The notes beneath the pieces are model-generated. The model was not told the DNA's origin. It ran no database searches and saw nothing but the letters and a program-made list of their open reading frames with translations. Positions 1 to 8,718 of a stretch of 64,000 nt of DNA are shown piece by piece. Positions within the stretch are counted from its first letter, which is position 1. Each line of letters opens with the position of its first letter. The translations under genes and the position numbers were made by a program. The DNA is from Adhaeretor mobilis (GTDB taxonomy: Bacteria; Planctomycetota; Planctomycetia; Pirellulales; Lacipirellulaceae). The stretch lies in NCBI RefSeq assembly GCF_007741515.1, contig NZ_CP036263.1, positions 2,605,501 through 2,669,500 on the forward strand, written 5' to 3'.

Positions 1-8
1 TGCTACTA

Positions 9-1034
9 CTACATTCGGTCGGTTATCTCAGCTTGGCTTTTGGCAAGCTGGCCGAGATGCGAAGGAGGAATCGCAGGATGGGGGCCGGAATGCTTCTCCC
101 CATTGCAGCTCTTGACGGAGGTCACCTCGAAAAGCCATTGACTCATGCCAGTGCTATCCAACTCTTGATGGAGTTGTTTCTCTTGATCAGAAGTAAGCGA
201 AGTCAGAGGCAGTCGACAGCCTCCACAATTGATGCCGAAGCGAGTGAGGATACTCTTGATCGATGCGTGAAACGGGTACTTCAAGAGGAGATTGATCATC
301 TGGATCGATTTCAATTGCAACTCTCGCGCTCTGTCTAAATTCCCTTCTTGAAAGGCGCTAATCAGTTTACGGTTCAGCGGAGCGGCAATGTTGTAAGTAC
401 TGCCAATTGCACTCTGAGCGCCAACCGCCAGAGCGCTCAGCAGCATTTCGTCGGTTCCCCACACGATATTGAATCTACCGTCCATTAACTCTTGGCAGGC
501 TTGGAATTCATGAACCATCGGAGCCGTGTATTTCATGCCGGCAAGGTTGGGGATGCGTTCATCCGCTAATTCAAGAAACCGCCGCATATCGAGCACCGCC
601 CCGGTTAGCAGCGGCATGTGATAATAATAGAAGGGAAGTTCAGGAGCTGCAGCGGCCACTTGAGCCATGCAGTCGACTAACATCTCGACGGAATTTATCT
701 TGTAGTACGAAGGCGCCGTTGCTGAGATAACGTCAGCTCCGACTTGCTGGCAATGTGCTGCTAATTCAGCGGCTTCGGAAAGTGAGTTATGCCCCACATG
801 GATCACCGACTTAAGCCGCCCCTTAGCACTTGCGACAAATGCTTCTGTCAGTGCTCGCCGTTCGTCGGAAGTCAGCGACATTCCCTCGCCAGTGCTGCCG
901 CACACATAGATTCCACTCACGCCGCTTTGCTTCAAGTAATCCGTCATCTTGGGGATTTCCGCCAAGTTCAAGGATCCGTTGGCGTGCATCGGCGTGTAAG
1001 TCGCCGCTAGGAGTCCGCGCAACTTATAGTCCAT
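9..1034 (-). CDS. nanA: N-acetylneuraminate lyase / DHDPS-family aldolase
   Basis: A 341-residue class I aldolase of the dihydrodipicolinate synthase / N-acetylneuraminate lyase family, expected to cleave sialic acid to N-acetylmannosamine and pyruvate in the cytoplasm. Visible family marks are the GSTGEG pyruvate-binding motif (residues 46-51), the tyrosine stretch FYYYH (135-139) that supplies the catalytic Tyr, and the Schiff-base Lys in AGMKYT (K168). The choice of sialic-acid lyase over DHDPS rests mainly on context: a regulator and a sialidase lie next door. The C-terminus runs about 40 residues beyond the usual family end of roughly 300, with no recognisable domain in the extension. 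The gene is divergent from the GntR-type regulator at 1439, and the 404-bp gap between them holds candidate operators. Confidence 0.85.
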   Translation of the reverse strand: MDYKLRGLLAATYTPMHANGSLNLAEIPKMTDYLKQSGVSGIYVCGSTGEGMSLTSDERRALTEAFVASAKGRLKSVIHVGHNSLSEAAELAAHCQQVGADVISATAPSYYKINSVEMLVDCMAQVAAAAPELPFYYYHMPLLTGAVLDMRRFLELADERIPNLAGMKYTAPMVHEFQACQELMDGRFNIVWGTDEMLLSALAVGAQSAIGSTYNIAAPLNRKLISAFQEGNLDRARELQLKSIQMINLLLKYPFHASIKSILTRFGINCGGCRLPLTSLTSDQEKQLHQELDSTGMSQWLFEVTSVKSCNGEKHSGPHPAIPPSHLGQLAKSQAEITDRM

Positions 1035-1270
1035 GGTATCAGCCTTTCTTCGTTACTTTAGTGCGTTGGTCAGCTGCCAGCCTTGGTTGCCAACCTTGTA
1101 TGAAAAACGCCTTCTCCGCTCCGCCGAACTGGGTTGAATTGGCGGATCTATTATCTCGCCAAAATGGGGAACTCAAGGCTCCTGCACCTGTTCTCTCCAC
1201 GGTTATGCCAATCAAAACTTTGCTGAAAACCCTTTGCTGAAAGCGACTTGCGGCCCCGCCTTACACGCCG

Positions 1271-1315
1271 CTTGTCGAGAAAATTCTCAAAACGCAGTAA
1301 TATTACATCGACAAG
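1271..1315. promoter_or_regulatory. inverted repeat CTTGTCGA / TCGACAAG
   Basis: Perfect 8-bp inverted arms at 1271-1278 and 1308-1315, 29 bp apart, in the divergent sialic-acid intergenic region. It could be a pair of regulator half-sites. The evidence is symmetry and position only. Confidence 0.3.
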
Positions 1316-1325
1316 TATAACCAGA

Positions 1326-1407
1326 TCGATTAGGCTTGCAAGCAGCATGCGAAAGATTGCTTCCGCAGCCAGGAATTCAAGTCGGTAGGAATTGCAAGCC
1401 TGATCGA
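1326..1407. promoter_or_regulatory. candidate operator pair upstream of the GntR-type regulator
   Basis: TCGATTAGGCTTGCAA at 1326-1341 is repeated in inverted orientation at 1392-1407 as TTGCAAGCCTGATCGA, a 15 of 16 match. The left arm also overlaps a perfect 10-bp palindrome GCTTGCAAGC at 1334-1343. The element ends 31 bp before the regulator start codon, a natural position for autoregulation and for control of the divergent lyase gene. Binding by the neighbouring regulator is inferred. Confidence 0.45.
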
Positions 1408-1438
1408 CCCTTGTCAATTAACTAATTGGGACTTTCTT

Positions 1439-2515
1439 ATGGCAGGCTCAAGGACCAGAACGCCGCAAGTAATCGATTTGGCAGAGCAGCTCATCTCGGA
1501 TATTGAATCGCGGGAACTGAAGCCTGGCGATCGATATCTCACGACGGCGGCCGCGTCGAAGATGCTGGGCGTCGGCAATGGCGTCGCCAATCGTGCTTTG
1601 CAATTGCTTGAACGTAGACAAATCATCACGCGGCAGCAGCGTCGCGGCGCCTTCGTTGCCAACTTGCCCGGAGACGGCCCGATGCCTCCGCTGCGTCGCG
1701 TTCATTTTTTAGTCCACCAAAACTATCTTGTGACCGAAGGCGTCGGAAGCGATCTCGTGATGCTTGGCATGCAGGAAGAGCTGCCCGGTGTCCATGTGCA
1801 AATCAGCTTTCTTCCGAAAGAAAACGCCGAGGGCTATGTGGCCGATCTGATCGATCAGTCACTCACCGCCAAGGCACGTGACGGCTTTATCTTGGTCCGA
1901 GCTCCCTATGAGGTGCATCAGCTGGTCAGCAATAGCGGCGTGCCATGTGTCGTCTACGGCGGAGTTTACCCAGGCGTTACCCGGCTGACTCGCATTGACC
2001 GTGATATGTCGGCAGTTGGTTCGCTGGCGATGGATTACTTGCTGGATAGAGGGCACAAGCAAATGGCCTTTCTCTCCCGCCAGCAATCGCTTCCAGGGGA
2101 TCACAACACCATGGACGCCATTCGCCAGAGGCTCGGTGCCCGCCAGTTCTTGGCAGATAACCTGACTGAGCGGTTCTTGCCCACAGCGAGTAATGTTTGT
2201 GAAGCCGAAGTAACGCGTTTGTTGAAGTCGAAGAATCCACCAACAGGTTTTATTTGTCGGTCACAACGTTTGGCGGACGCCGCTATGAGCGTTTTTGAAA
2301 AGCAGAAATTGGAGCCCTTCAAGGACGTCGATCTGGTGCTTTGCGACTATCACCTCCTTGCCGGGCATCGTCCGCAGTACATCTATCCTCGACCGGCTTA
2401 TTCGCTAGAAAAACAGGGCAAGCATATCGCAAAAATGCTCGCAGGACATGCGCGTGGAGAAGTGGTTCGGGATGAGATTATTCCGGTGGAGTTAGACGTA
2501 TCGGCGGAAGAATAG
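1439..2515 (+). CDS. GntR-family regulator with LacI-type sensor domain
   Basis: A 358-residue DNA-binding regulator. Residues 1-75 form a GntR-type winged helix (VIDLAEQLISDIESRELKPG, then a helix-turn-helix around residues 35-60 and the basic wing ITRQQRRGAFV). From about residue 85 to the end it resembles the periplasmic-binding-protein fold of LacI/GalR proteins, with RIDRDMSAVGSLAMDYLLDRGH typical of that domain. GntR-LacI hybrids of this kind commonly sense sugars. It stands divergently from the lyase and 64 bp upstream of the sialidase, so it probably controls sialic-acid use; the ligand is inferred. The start ATG at 1439 gives the expected N-terminus; no strong ribosome-binding site is visible. 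Confidence 0.8.
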   Translation: MAGSRTRTPQVIDLAEQLISDIESRELKPGDRYLTTAAASKMLGVGNGVANRALQLLERRQIITRQQRRGAFVANLPGDGPMPPLRRVHFLVHQNYLVTEGVGSDLVMLGMQEELPGVHVQISFLPKENAEGYVADLIDQSLTAKARDGFILVRAPYEVHQLVSNSGVPCVVYGGVYPGVTRLTRIDRDMSAVGSLAMDYLLDRGHKQMAFLSRQQSLPGDHNTMDAIRQRLGARQFLADNLTERFLPTASNVCEAEVTRLLKSKNPPTGFICRSQRLADAAMSVFEKQKLEPFKDVDLVLCDYHLLAGHRPQYIYPRPAYSLEKQGKHIAKMLAGHARGEVVRDEIIPVELDVSAEE

Positions 2516-2579
2516 GAACACGTGCTAGTGGGCCAAGGGCTCTTGAAGTACGAATGTCACAAAAATAGAAAGGGGCAAT

Positions 2580-4091
2580 ATGCCAGAAGCATTCACACGA
2601 AGTCGACTCATTACACCCCTGTTGATCGTGGCGGCGTTCGCTACGTGCCCGTTGCGATGTAGCCATGCGGCCATTACTAAGACAACCGTCTATACATCGG
2701 GTACCGAGGGGTATTTCCGCTATCGGATTCCAACGATCGTCAAAGCGGCAAACGGAGATCTTTTAGCTTTTGCCGAAGCTCGTGCTGGCGGCGACGCTAG
2801 TGATATCGACATTGTCGTGAAGCGGTCTGTCAACTCTGGAGCTACCTGGGGTGCCCTGCAAGTGGTGATGGATAACTCCGACTTTACATCCTATCTCCCT
2901 CCCGGAGCCCAAAATATTACGGTTGGTAATCAATCTCCAGTCGTCGACCTACTCGACCCGGTCAATCCCGGCAGGATTTGGATGCCGTTTACGTTGGAGA
3001 ACGACCAGGTTTTCACTACCTATAGCGATGATAATGGGGCTACCTGGGCAACTGCAACCAGCATCACCTCGTCAGTGAAAGACTCGGGCTGGGGTTGGTA
3101 CGCAACAGGGCCTGTCCATGGTATTCAATTGGAGCGTGGACCAGATGCAGGACGGTTAATTGTCCCTGGCGACCATCGGGGAGACGGTGTGGACACCCGT
3201 GGAACCCAAGTGCTCTATAGCGACGATCATGGAGCGACCTGGCAGTTGGGTGCCGTAGCAACCTATGACAACGCAACCAGCATTGTAGCGCCCAACGAAA
3301 ATGTTGCAGTCGAGTTGGTAGATGGTCGGGTTTACTTCAATGCCCGTGATGGCCACGTCCCCAGCCTCGGTAATCGGAGTTACAACTACAGCGAAGACGG
3401 CGGCCTGACCTACATCGGTAAGCATCTCAAGGAGGACAGGATATCTACGCCGGGCGTCCAAAACTCGGCCATGCGTTTTCGTGCTACTGACCAAGGTGAT
3501 AGCGAGAATATCATCCTGTATTCCTCTCCCGGCGACTTCGATAATCGAGTCGATTTGACGATTCATACAAGCCATAGTGAGACGCTCACCTGGACACAGG
3601 AAACCTTAGTCCACTCGGGCCCCTCGGCGTATTCTGACTTAGTCAAGATCAACCAAAATGAATTCGGCGTGTTATTTGAAGCCGGTGCATCGCTGTACGA
3701 CGAAATCTTGTTCGCCTACATGGACTACACGGATCTGGCAACGCCCGACTGGTCAACGATTCAAGGGGATGTCAACCAAGACGGTGTACTGGACACGGCC
3801 GACCTGCCGTATTTCGTCAGTGTGTGGACCCCCGTCACTGATGTCGTTTACGATGGCAACTATGAGAGCTACACAAACGGCGACCTCAATTTCGATGGCA
3901 AAAACGACCTGGCTGATGTGTTCTTGATGCGAGAGGCCTTCATCGATGCGGGGCTCTCCCTCGTGGGCTTGAACGCTCTATTTCAGGTTCCCGAGCCCTC
4001 GTCGGCTGTGTTGGTAACTATCGCAGGACTCGCCCCGGTGTTTCAGCGTTACCGGCGGCGAAGGCCAGGGATGAACGGGCGTGAGCGATGA
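2580..4091 (+). CDS. exo-alpha-sialidase with dockerin-like repeats and PEP-CTERM anchor
   Basis: A 503-residue secreted sialidase (neuraminidase), which should release terminal sialic acids from glycans outside the cytoplasm. The N-terminus is a signal peptide (hydrophobic residues about 10-28). YRIP at 48-51 is the sialidase motif supplying a catalytic arginine, and Asp boxes follow (SVNSGATWG, YSDDNGATWA, YSDDHGATWQ, YSEDGGLTY). Near the C-terminus two Asp-rich loops (GDVNQDGVLDTADL and GDLNFDGKNDLADV) look like a dockerin or EF-hand pair, followed by VPEPSS, a hydrophobic stretch and an Arg-rich tail, that is, a PEP-CTERM sorting signal. The AGAAAGGGG just upstream of ATG 2580 supports the start. 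Together with the lyase it forms a cleave-and-degrade route, although no sialic-acid transporter lies in the window. Confidence 0.9.
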   Translation: MPEAFTRSRLITPLLIVAAFATCPLRCSHAAITKTTVYTSGTEGYFRYRIPTIVKAANGDLLAFAEARAGGDASDIDIVVKRSVNSGATWGALQVVMDNSDFTSYLPPGAQNITVGNQSPVVDLLDPVNPGRIWMPFTLENDQVFTTYSDDNGATWATATSITSSVKDSGWGWYATGPVHGIQLERGPDAGRLIVPGDHRGDGVDTRGTQVLYSDDHGATWQLGAVATYDNATSIVAPNENVAVELVDGRVYFNARDGHVPSLGNRSYNYSEDGGLTYIGKHLKEDRISTPGVQNSAMRFRATDQGDSENIILYSSPGDFDNRVDLTIHTSHSETLTWTQETLVHSGPSAYSDLVKINQNEFGVLFEAGASLYDEILFAYMDYTDLATPDWSTIQGDVNQDGVLDTADLPYFVSVWTPVTDVVYDGNYESYTNGDLNFDGKNDLADVFLMREAFIDAGLSLVGLNALFQVPEPSSAVLVTIAGLAPVFQRYRRRRPGMNGRER

Positions 4092-4372
4092 GTGCTGCTT
4101 GCTCGTCAGGTTGAACTGCCATCCTGCCGTTTCCAGGGCCGTGGGTAGGCGGCGCGTCGACACAGCTCTCGTAAGGCGAGCACGCGACTCCTAGGGAGTT
4201 GTTAATCCCGTCTCTTGCAGAAATCGATTCAGTCCAACGCCATGACGCATCTAGTTCTGAAACTATCTGTAGAAACACAAGTTGCTAATCAAATCGGTCT
4301 TGCCGAACAAACTAGCGACATTCTCCGTAGAGATAGAGAACGGATTTCACTTTTCTCACTCTGACGGAGCAT
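4092..4372. other. intergenic region before the IS cluster
   Basis: No gene is seen in this 281-bp stretch between the sialidase stop and the remnant IS5-type start. The left end of the IS5-type element should lie here, but I could not find convincing terminal inverted repeats. Confidence 0.4.
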
Positions 4373-4463
4373 ATGTAAGGTAGCTTCTTCTCTCAAGCCG
4401 TGTTACAAGCTTAGCAATTGGCGAGCCTACAACAGATCTCTGGTTTCTCGCGGTGATATCACG

Positions 4464-5321
4464 GTGTGGTTCGACGAAGACGTAATCGACCAGTGGGAGC
4501 ATGATAACGTCGAAGTGCGTGCCGGTCATCCGTTTGTTAACAGTGATTTGGCGATTGAAACGCTGCTAATGTTACGCGAATTGTTTCGCCTTCCCTATCG
4601 CCAGACCGAAGGTTTCGGCCGAGCGTTAGTGAAACTGATGGATGTGGACGTAGCCATCCCTCATCATACGAGTCTGCAAAAACGAGCCGCTAAGCTGGGC
4701 ATCACGATCGAAGTTGCTCGGCCTGAAAGTTCGATTGATCTGGTAGTCGACAGCACTGGCCTGAAGGTTTACGGCGAGGGCGAGTGGAAAGTCAAAAAGC
4801 ACGGTGCCGATGGGCGGCGTACTTGGCGAAAGCTCCTTCTAGCAGTCGATCCAGACACGCATATGATCGCCGCTCAATCGCTGACTGAAAACCGTGTCCA
4901 CGATGGCGATCAAGTCGGACCGTTGTTGGAGCAAATCGAATCGGACGTCGGCACTTTTTATGGCGATGGCGCTTGCGACCAGTGGAAAGTACATGATTCG
5001 CTGGCAGAGCAAGAAATCGAAGCGGTTATTCCACCACGCAAGAATGCTAAAATCAAGCAGCATGGCAACTCCAATGAAAAGCCTTTACCCCGCGACGAAG
5101 CGATTCGCGACATTCGCCTGTTGGGGAGAAAAGAGTGGAAGCAGGACGTCGGTTATCATCGCCGCAGCCTGGCAGAAACCGCCATGTTCCGCATGAAAAA
5201 CACGTTTGGTGGGAAACTCAATAAACGATCGCTACCAAACCAAATCACCGAAACGGCGTTTAGGTGCAAAATACTCAACCTCTTCGTTACCCTGGGAATG
5301 CCCGCATTTTTATGGAATTAG
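4464..5321 (+). CDS. IS5-family transposase with damaged 5' end
   Basis: A DDE transposase of the IS5 family; 285 residues are readable from GTG 4464. VVDSTGLKVYGEGEW carries the first catalytic Asp, the DDE core continues through FYGDGACD, and RRSLAETAMFRMK carries the catalytic Glu. The normal IS5 N-terminus is encoded upstream in the same frame (CYKLSNWRAYNRSLVSRG from 4401), yet no ATG, GTG or TTG lies in that frame after the TGA at 4362. An ATG at 4373 is one base out of register: without T4376 it would read directly into the conserved frame. I infer a single-base insertion that removed the native start, so the product is shortened or not made. Confidence 0.8.
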   Translation: MWFDEDVIDQWEHDNVEVRAGHPFVNSDLAIETLLMLRELFRLPYRQTEGFGRALVKLMDVDVAIPHHTSLQKRAAKLGITIEVARPESSIDLVVDSTGLKVYGEGEWKVKKHGADGRRTWRKLLLAVDPDTHMIAAQSLTENRVHDGDQVGPLLEQIESDVGTFYGDGACDQWKVHDSLAEQEIEAVIPPRKNAKIKQHGNSNEKPLPRDEAIRDIRLLGRKEWKQDVGYHRRSLAETAMFRMKNTFGGKLNKRSLPNQITETAFRCKILNLFVTLGMPAFLWN

Positions 5322-5353
5322 TGCGTCCTTCGAATAGCTCTAGCGCGCTCTAG

Positions 5354-6357
5354 GCAAGTTAGTTAATCTAGGTTTACCAGTAGCAGGAGGTAAACCGATG
5401 TTAGCTTATTCAAAGGAATTTCGCCGTGAAGTCTTGGCCGCTTGTGATGCGGGTGGTGGTACCCGTGAAGTGGCATTACGCTTCGATGTATCCGAATCTT
5501 GGGTACGTCGGATCAACTAGGAGCGGCGTGAACAAGGGAAGTTAGCCCCAGCGACTACCCGCAGGCGTCAGAAGAGTTGGGAGCCTTATGCGGATTGGAT
5601 TCTCGCCAAGTTAGATACACAGCCGGATATCTATTTGCGTGAATTGGTAGCCGCTGCTGAGGACGAACTAGACTGGGAAGTCTCTGATATAACGCTTAGC
5701 CGCGCATGTCGGGCATTGAAGCGTACGCGAAAAAAAGACGCTCCTCGCCGCAGAGCAGAAGCGGGAAGACGTCGTAGAAGCCCGCCGTCAATGGGTGGCC
5801 GAGCAACTAACTATTGTCCCAGATAAAGTGGTTTTCCTTGATGAGACCTGGGCCAAGACGAATATGACGTGTACTTATGGCCGCAGTCTGCGGGGAACGC
5901 GTTTAGTGCAGTATGTACCAAATGGTCGTTGGCAAACGAACACGTTCTTGGGAGCAATGCGTTCTATCGGTTTTGTCGCACCTTTATGTGTCGAAGGGGC
6001 AATCAACGGCCGTGTCTTCTTGGCCTGGGTAGAACAACATCTGGTTCCCACGTTGAAGCAAGGGGACGTGGTAGTGATGGACAATCTCTCCAGTCACAAG
6101 GTGAAGGGAGTCGTCGAGGCGATCGCAGCCGTGGGAGCAGAAGTGCGGTACTTGCCACCCTACTCGCCAGATCTCAATCCCATCGAATTGGCGTTTAGTA
6201 AGTTCAAAAAACTCTTACGCGATGGGGCCCGGCGAACCGTCGAGAAACTAACCGAACTCTGTGGAAGAGTTCTCGATTTGTTCACCGAACACGAATGCCG
6301 AAGTTACCTCCGACATTGTGGGTACCGCTACAATTAAACGTCGACGAGACTAGTTGC
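5354..6357 (+). mobile_element. IS630-family insertion sequence, degenerate
   Basis: About 1.0 kb carrying a broken IS630 transposase. Imperfect terminal inverted repeats can be aligned at 5354-5384 and 6327-6357: both start GCAA and share GTTTA and GTAGC at equivalent positions, with roughly 60 percent identity over the arms. The length suits the family. The exact ends and the TA target duplication are not certain. Confidence 0.5.
5398..6337 (+). pseudogene. IS630-family transposase with nonsense codon and frameshift
   Basis: Read together, this gives an N-terminal helix-turn-helix (YSKEFRREVLAACDAGGG, then DVSESWVRR) and a C-terminal DDE domain: [13 protein letters not shown] (first Asp), [11 protein letters not shown] (second Asp) and YSPDLNPIE (Glu). 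AGGAGG upstream of ATG 5398 is a good ribosome-binding site. The frame is cut by TAG at 5518-5520, probably from CAG. It is then shifted by +1 across a run of seven A at 5730-5736, so the DDE part continues in another frame that can start at GTG 5795. The A run could permit slippage, as some IS630 relatives use frameshifting, but the TAG would still block full-length product. Confidence 0.8.
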
Positions 6358-6506
6358 TCAGCAAAGCCAATCAAATCGACAAATTACAGATATTCCCCAA
6401 AAAACCATTTGCAGAAGTTACGATCGGATATACAATAAATCTTACAGTTCGCCAAGAAATTTATGTTGTTCGGGCGGGAATTTAACTTTTCTTAGGAGGA
6501 ATGCTC

Positions 6507-7319
6507 ATGTATCGGTCGAGTCTTTTTGGCAAGTCAGTAATTGTTCTGGCAGTTCTTGGGACGGTTTTCACTGTCGCTTCAGCGTCCGCAGCGGCGGTAG
6601 ACATCAGTAGTGCTTTTAATGTCGATTTCATCGCAACCAGTACCACCGAAGATGGCCAGGGGGCAGGTAGTTCAAACTCGCTTTTCGCCAGCCAGAGCCT
6701 TGTGGACAGCCAAACTACCGGCGCCCCCGACAACAGGGGTTTTCCCGATAGTCTTTCACTTTCGGACGGAACCCACACATTCGCCCTAGGGCCTTACAGT
6801 GATGGTCTTGGTGGCAATGCCAACAACATGATTGCCAGGGGGCTGCCGAGTAGTTCTTACGGCGGCGCAGGGACAACTGCCACCGTCGATATCGCAAATG
6901 CTGCTTACGATGATCTGACTCCCTTGTTTTTTTGGTCTTCGTGGGGGAGTAGTGGGCAGGACGCGTCGTTCACCGTGAATTATACGACGGGGGCTGACGA
7001 CGTATTTGTCTGGGACACCGCCGACTTTGGCAGTGGCGGAAATGGCACCGCAGTCTTAGGTAAAATCAACAGATACACAGGATCGACGATGACTGTTGAA
7101 GCAAGCAGTAAGCGGAATATCTTCAAGCAAACGTTTGATGTCGATGAAGGTCGCCTCGTGGACACCATCACTTTCGGCCCTGGTGTTGCCGCAGATAGCG
7201 GCGGCAACAACGGCTATTACGGCGTCTTCGCCGTAGATGGGACGGTGATTCCAGAGCCAGCCTCTCTTGTTCTCTTGGCGCTTGGCGGTTTGTCGTTGCT
7301 TGGTCGTCGGAGTTCGTAG
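6507..7319 (+). CDS. PEP-CTERM sorting-domain protein
   Basis: About 270 residues with an N-terminal signal peptide (MYRSSLFGKSVIVLAVLGTV region), a Ser/Gly/Thr-rich extracellular middle without a recognised catalytic domain, and IPEPASLVLLALGGLSLLG plus RRSS as a PEP-CTERM signal. AGGAGGA at 6494-6500 sits flush against an ATG at 6501 but six bases before the ATG at 6507, so I choose 6507. The gene lies between two decayed insertion sequences and seems intact. Function is unknown; surface location is inferred from the sorting signal. Confidence 0.75.
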   Translation: MYRSSLFGKSVIVLAVLGTVFTVASASAAAVDISSAFNVDFIATSTTEDGQGAGSSNSLFASQSLVDSQTTGAPDNRGFPDSLSLSDGTHTFALGPYSDGLGGNANNMIARGLPSSSYGGAGTTATVDIANAAYDDLTPLFFWSSWGSSGQDASFTVNYTTGADDVFVWDTADFGSGGNGTAVLGKINRYTGSTMTVEASSKRNIFKQTFDVDEGRLVDTITFGPGVAADSGGNNGYYGVFAVDGTVIPEPASLVLLALGGLSLLGRRSS

Positions 7320-7519
7320 CGAACATATGAGAGGTAAGTTGTATAGCATGTGTTTCTAGATGGCATTGCAGGAGGGGGGAGGGGGGATTGCCCCTCCTCT
7401 GTCCCGTAGTGAATTACAGGAACATGCGGGGATTGGCCAGGTGATGTTGGCCTGCTCCCCAAAACCTAGTCCATGTGTTATGAGAGTCTAACCCGCCAAT
7501 TTTGGCCAGGAGACTCCAG

Positions 7520-7807
7520 ATGTCCCAGAAACGCAAGAAGCGGCATTCGCCGGAGCAGATTGTCAAGAAGCTACGCGACGCCGACGTGATGCTCAACACG
7601 GGCAAAGACGTGGCAGCGGTGCTGCAAGCCTTGGAGATTAGCGAAGCGACCTACCACCGCTGGCGTGCGCAGTACGGCGGTATGAAGGCCGAAGAAGCGA
7701 AGCGACTGAAACAGCTTGAAGACGAGAACAAGCGTCTGAAAGAGATCGTGGCTGACCAGCAACTCGACATCAAGATGCTGAAGCACCTGACAGAGGGAAA
7801 CTGGTAA
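7520..7807 (+). CDS. IS3-family transposase OrfA
   Basis: About 95 residues. An N-terminal helix-turn-helix (RHSPEQIVKKLRDADVML, then ISEATYHRWRAQYGG) is followed by a leucine-zipper region (RLKQLEDENKRLKEIVADQQ). It binds the element ends and is normally fused to OrfB by a -1 frameshift. AGGAG seven to eight bases before ATG 7520 supports this start over an upstream TTG. OrfB follows in the -1 frame, consistent with the usual mechanism. Confidence 0.85.
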   Translation: MSQKRKKRHSPEQIVKKLRDADVMLNTGKDVAAVLQALEISEATYHRWRAQYGGMKAEEAKRLKQLEDENKRLKEIVADQQLDIKMLKHLTEGNW

Positions 7808-8718
7808 GCCCTGCTCGGAAGCGTGCGGCCGCCTCAGAACTTCAAGAGAAGTTCGAGGTCTCCCAACGCAGGGCTTGTTCAACGGTCGATCAGCCGCGTA
7901 GCAGCCAGCGTTACGCGGCGAAGCCGCGTGATGATGAATCTCAACTCCTCAAACGAATGCTGGAGCTAGTCGGCCAGCATTGCCGTTACGGCTACCGCCG
8001 AATTACGGCGCTACTGCGAGCGGAAGGCTGGCAGGTGAATCGCAAACGTGTTTATCGCTTGTGGCGAAAGGAGGGCTTGAAAGTGCCTCAAAAAAAGCGA
8101 AAACGACGCCGTTTGGGCGTCAGTGAGAATGGCTGCTGCCATCGTCGTTCTGAGCATCAGGACGACGTGTGGGCTTGGGATTTCATTTTTGATCGGACGA
8201 CCAACGGCAGCACGTTGAAGTGCCTGTCGATTGTCGATGAGTACACACGAGAATGCCTCGCTTTGAAGATTGACCGCAGTATCACTAGCGAGGATGTCCT
8301 CGACACGCTGGCCGAGCTGTTCGCGATACGTGGTGTGCCGAACCACATCCGTAGCGACAATGGTCCTGAGTTCATCGCGAAGTGAGTACAGGAGTGGCTT
8401 GCAAAGCTGGAGGTAGAGACACTGTATGTCGCGCCAGGTAGCCCCTGGCAGAATGGTTACGCGGAGAGCTTTCACAGTCGCGTGCGCGATGAGTTTTTCG
8501 CGATCGAAGAGCTAGAGAACCTAGCGTCGGCCAGGCAACTGGCTGCCGCTTGGAAAGAGAATTACAACCACCGTCGTCCGCACAGTTCGCTAGGGTACGT
8601 CGCCCCGGCGGAGTACGCGGCCCGCCCTGCTTCCGCTCCGGAGTTGGCTTCGGCTACGCCTCAGCCAACTCCTCCGCTCCAGCAGGGCGGAGAGACACCC
8701 CAACCCGTACTCTCATAA
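7801..8718 (+). pseudogene. IS3-family transposase OrfB, nonsense mutation
   Basis: The -1 frame encodes an OrfB integrase: an HTH_21-like region (GQHCRYGYRRITALLRAEGW), then the rve core with WAWDFIFD (first Asp), IRSDNGPEFIAK (second Asp) and NGYAESFHSRVRDEF (Glu). An in-frame TGA at 8383-8385 directly after FIAK separates the second Asp from the Glu; a C-to-T change in CGA would explain it. The right-hand remainder continues to TAA at 8716. Without readthrough no active transposase can be produced. Confidence 0.85.

Larger units (their letters stand above)
1035..1438. other. divergent intergenic region with candidate operators
   Basis: This 404-bp gap separates the divergent lyase and regulator genes. 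I see no gene in it. The half nearer the regulator is AT-richer and carries two sets of inverted repeats, annotated separately. The half nearer the lyase shows nothing distinctive. Confidence 0.6.

Noticed and set aside
4261..5350. Terminal inverted repeats of the IS5-type element.
   Set aside because: No pair of matching ends could be aligned with confidence; the right end may have been disturbed by the adjacent IS630 element.
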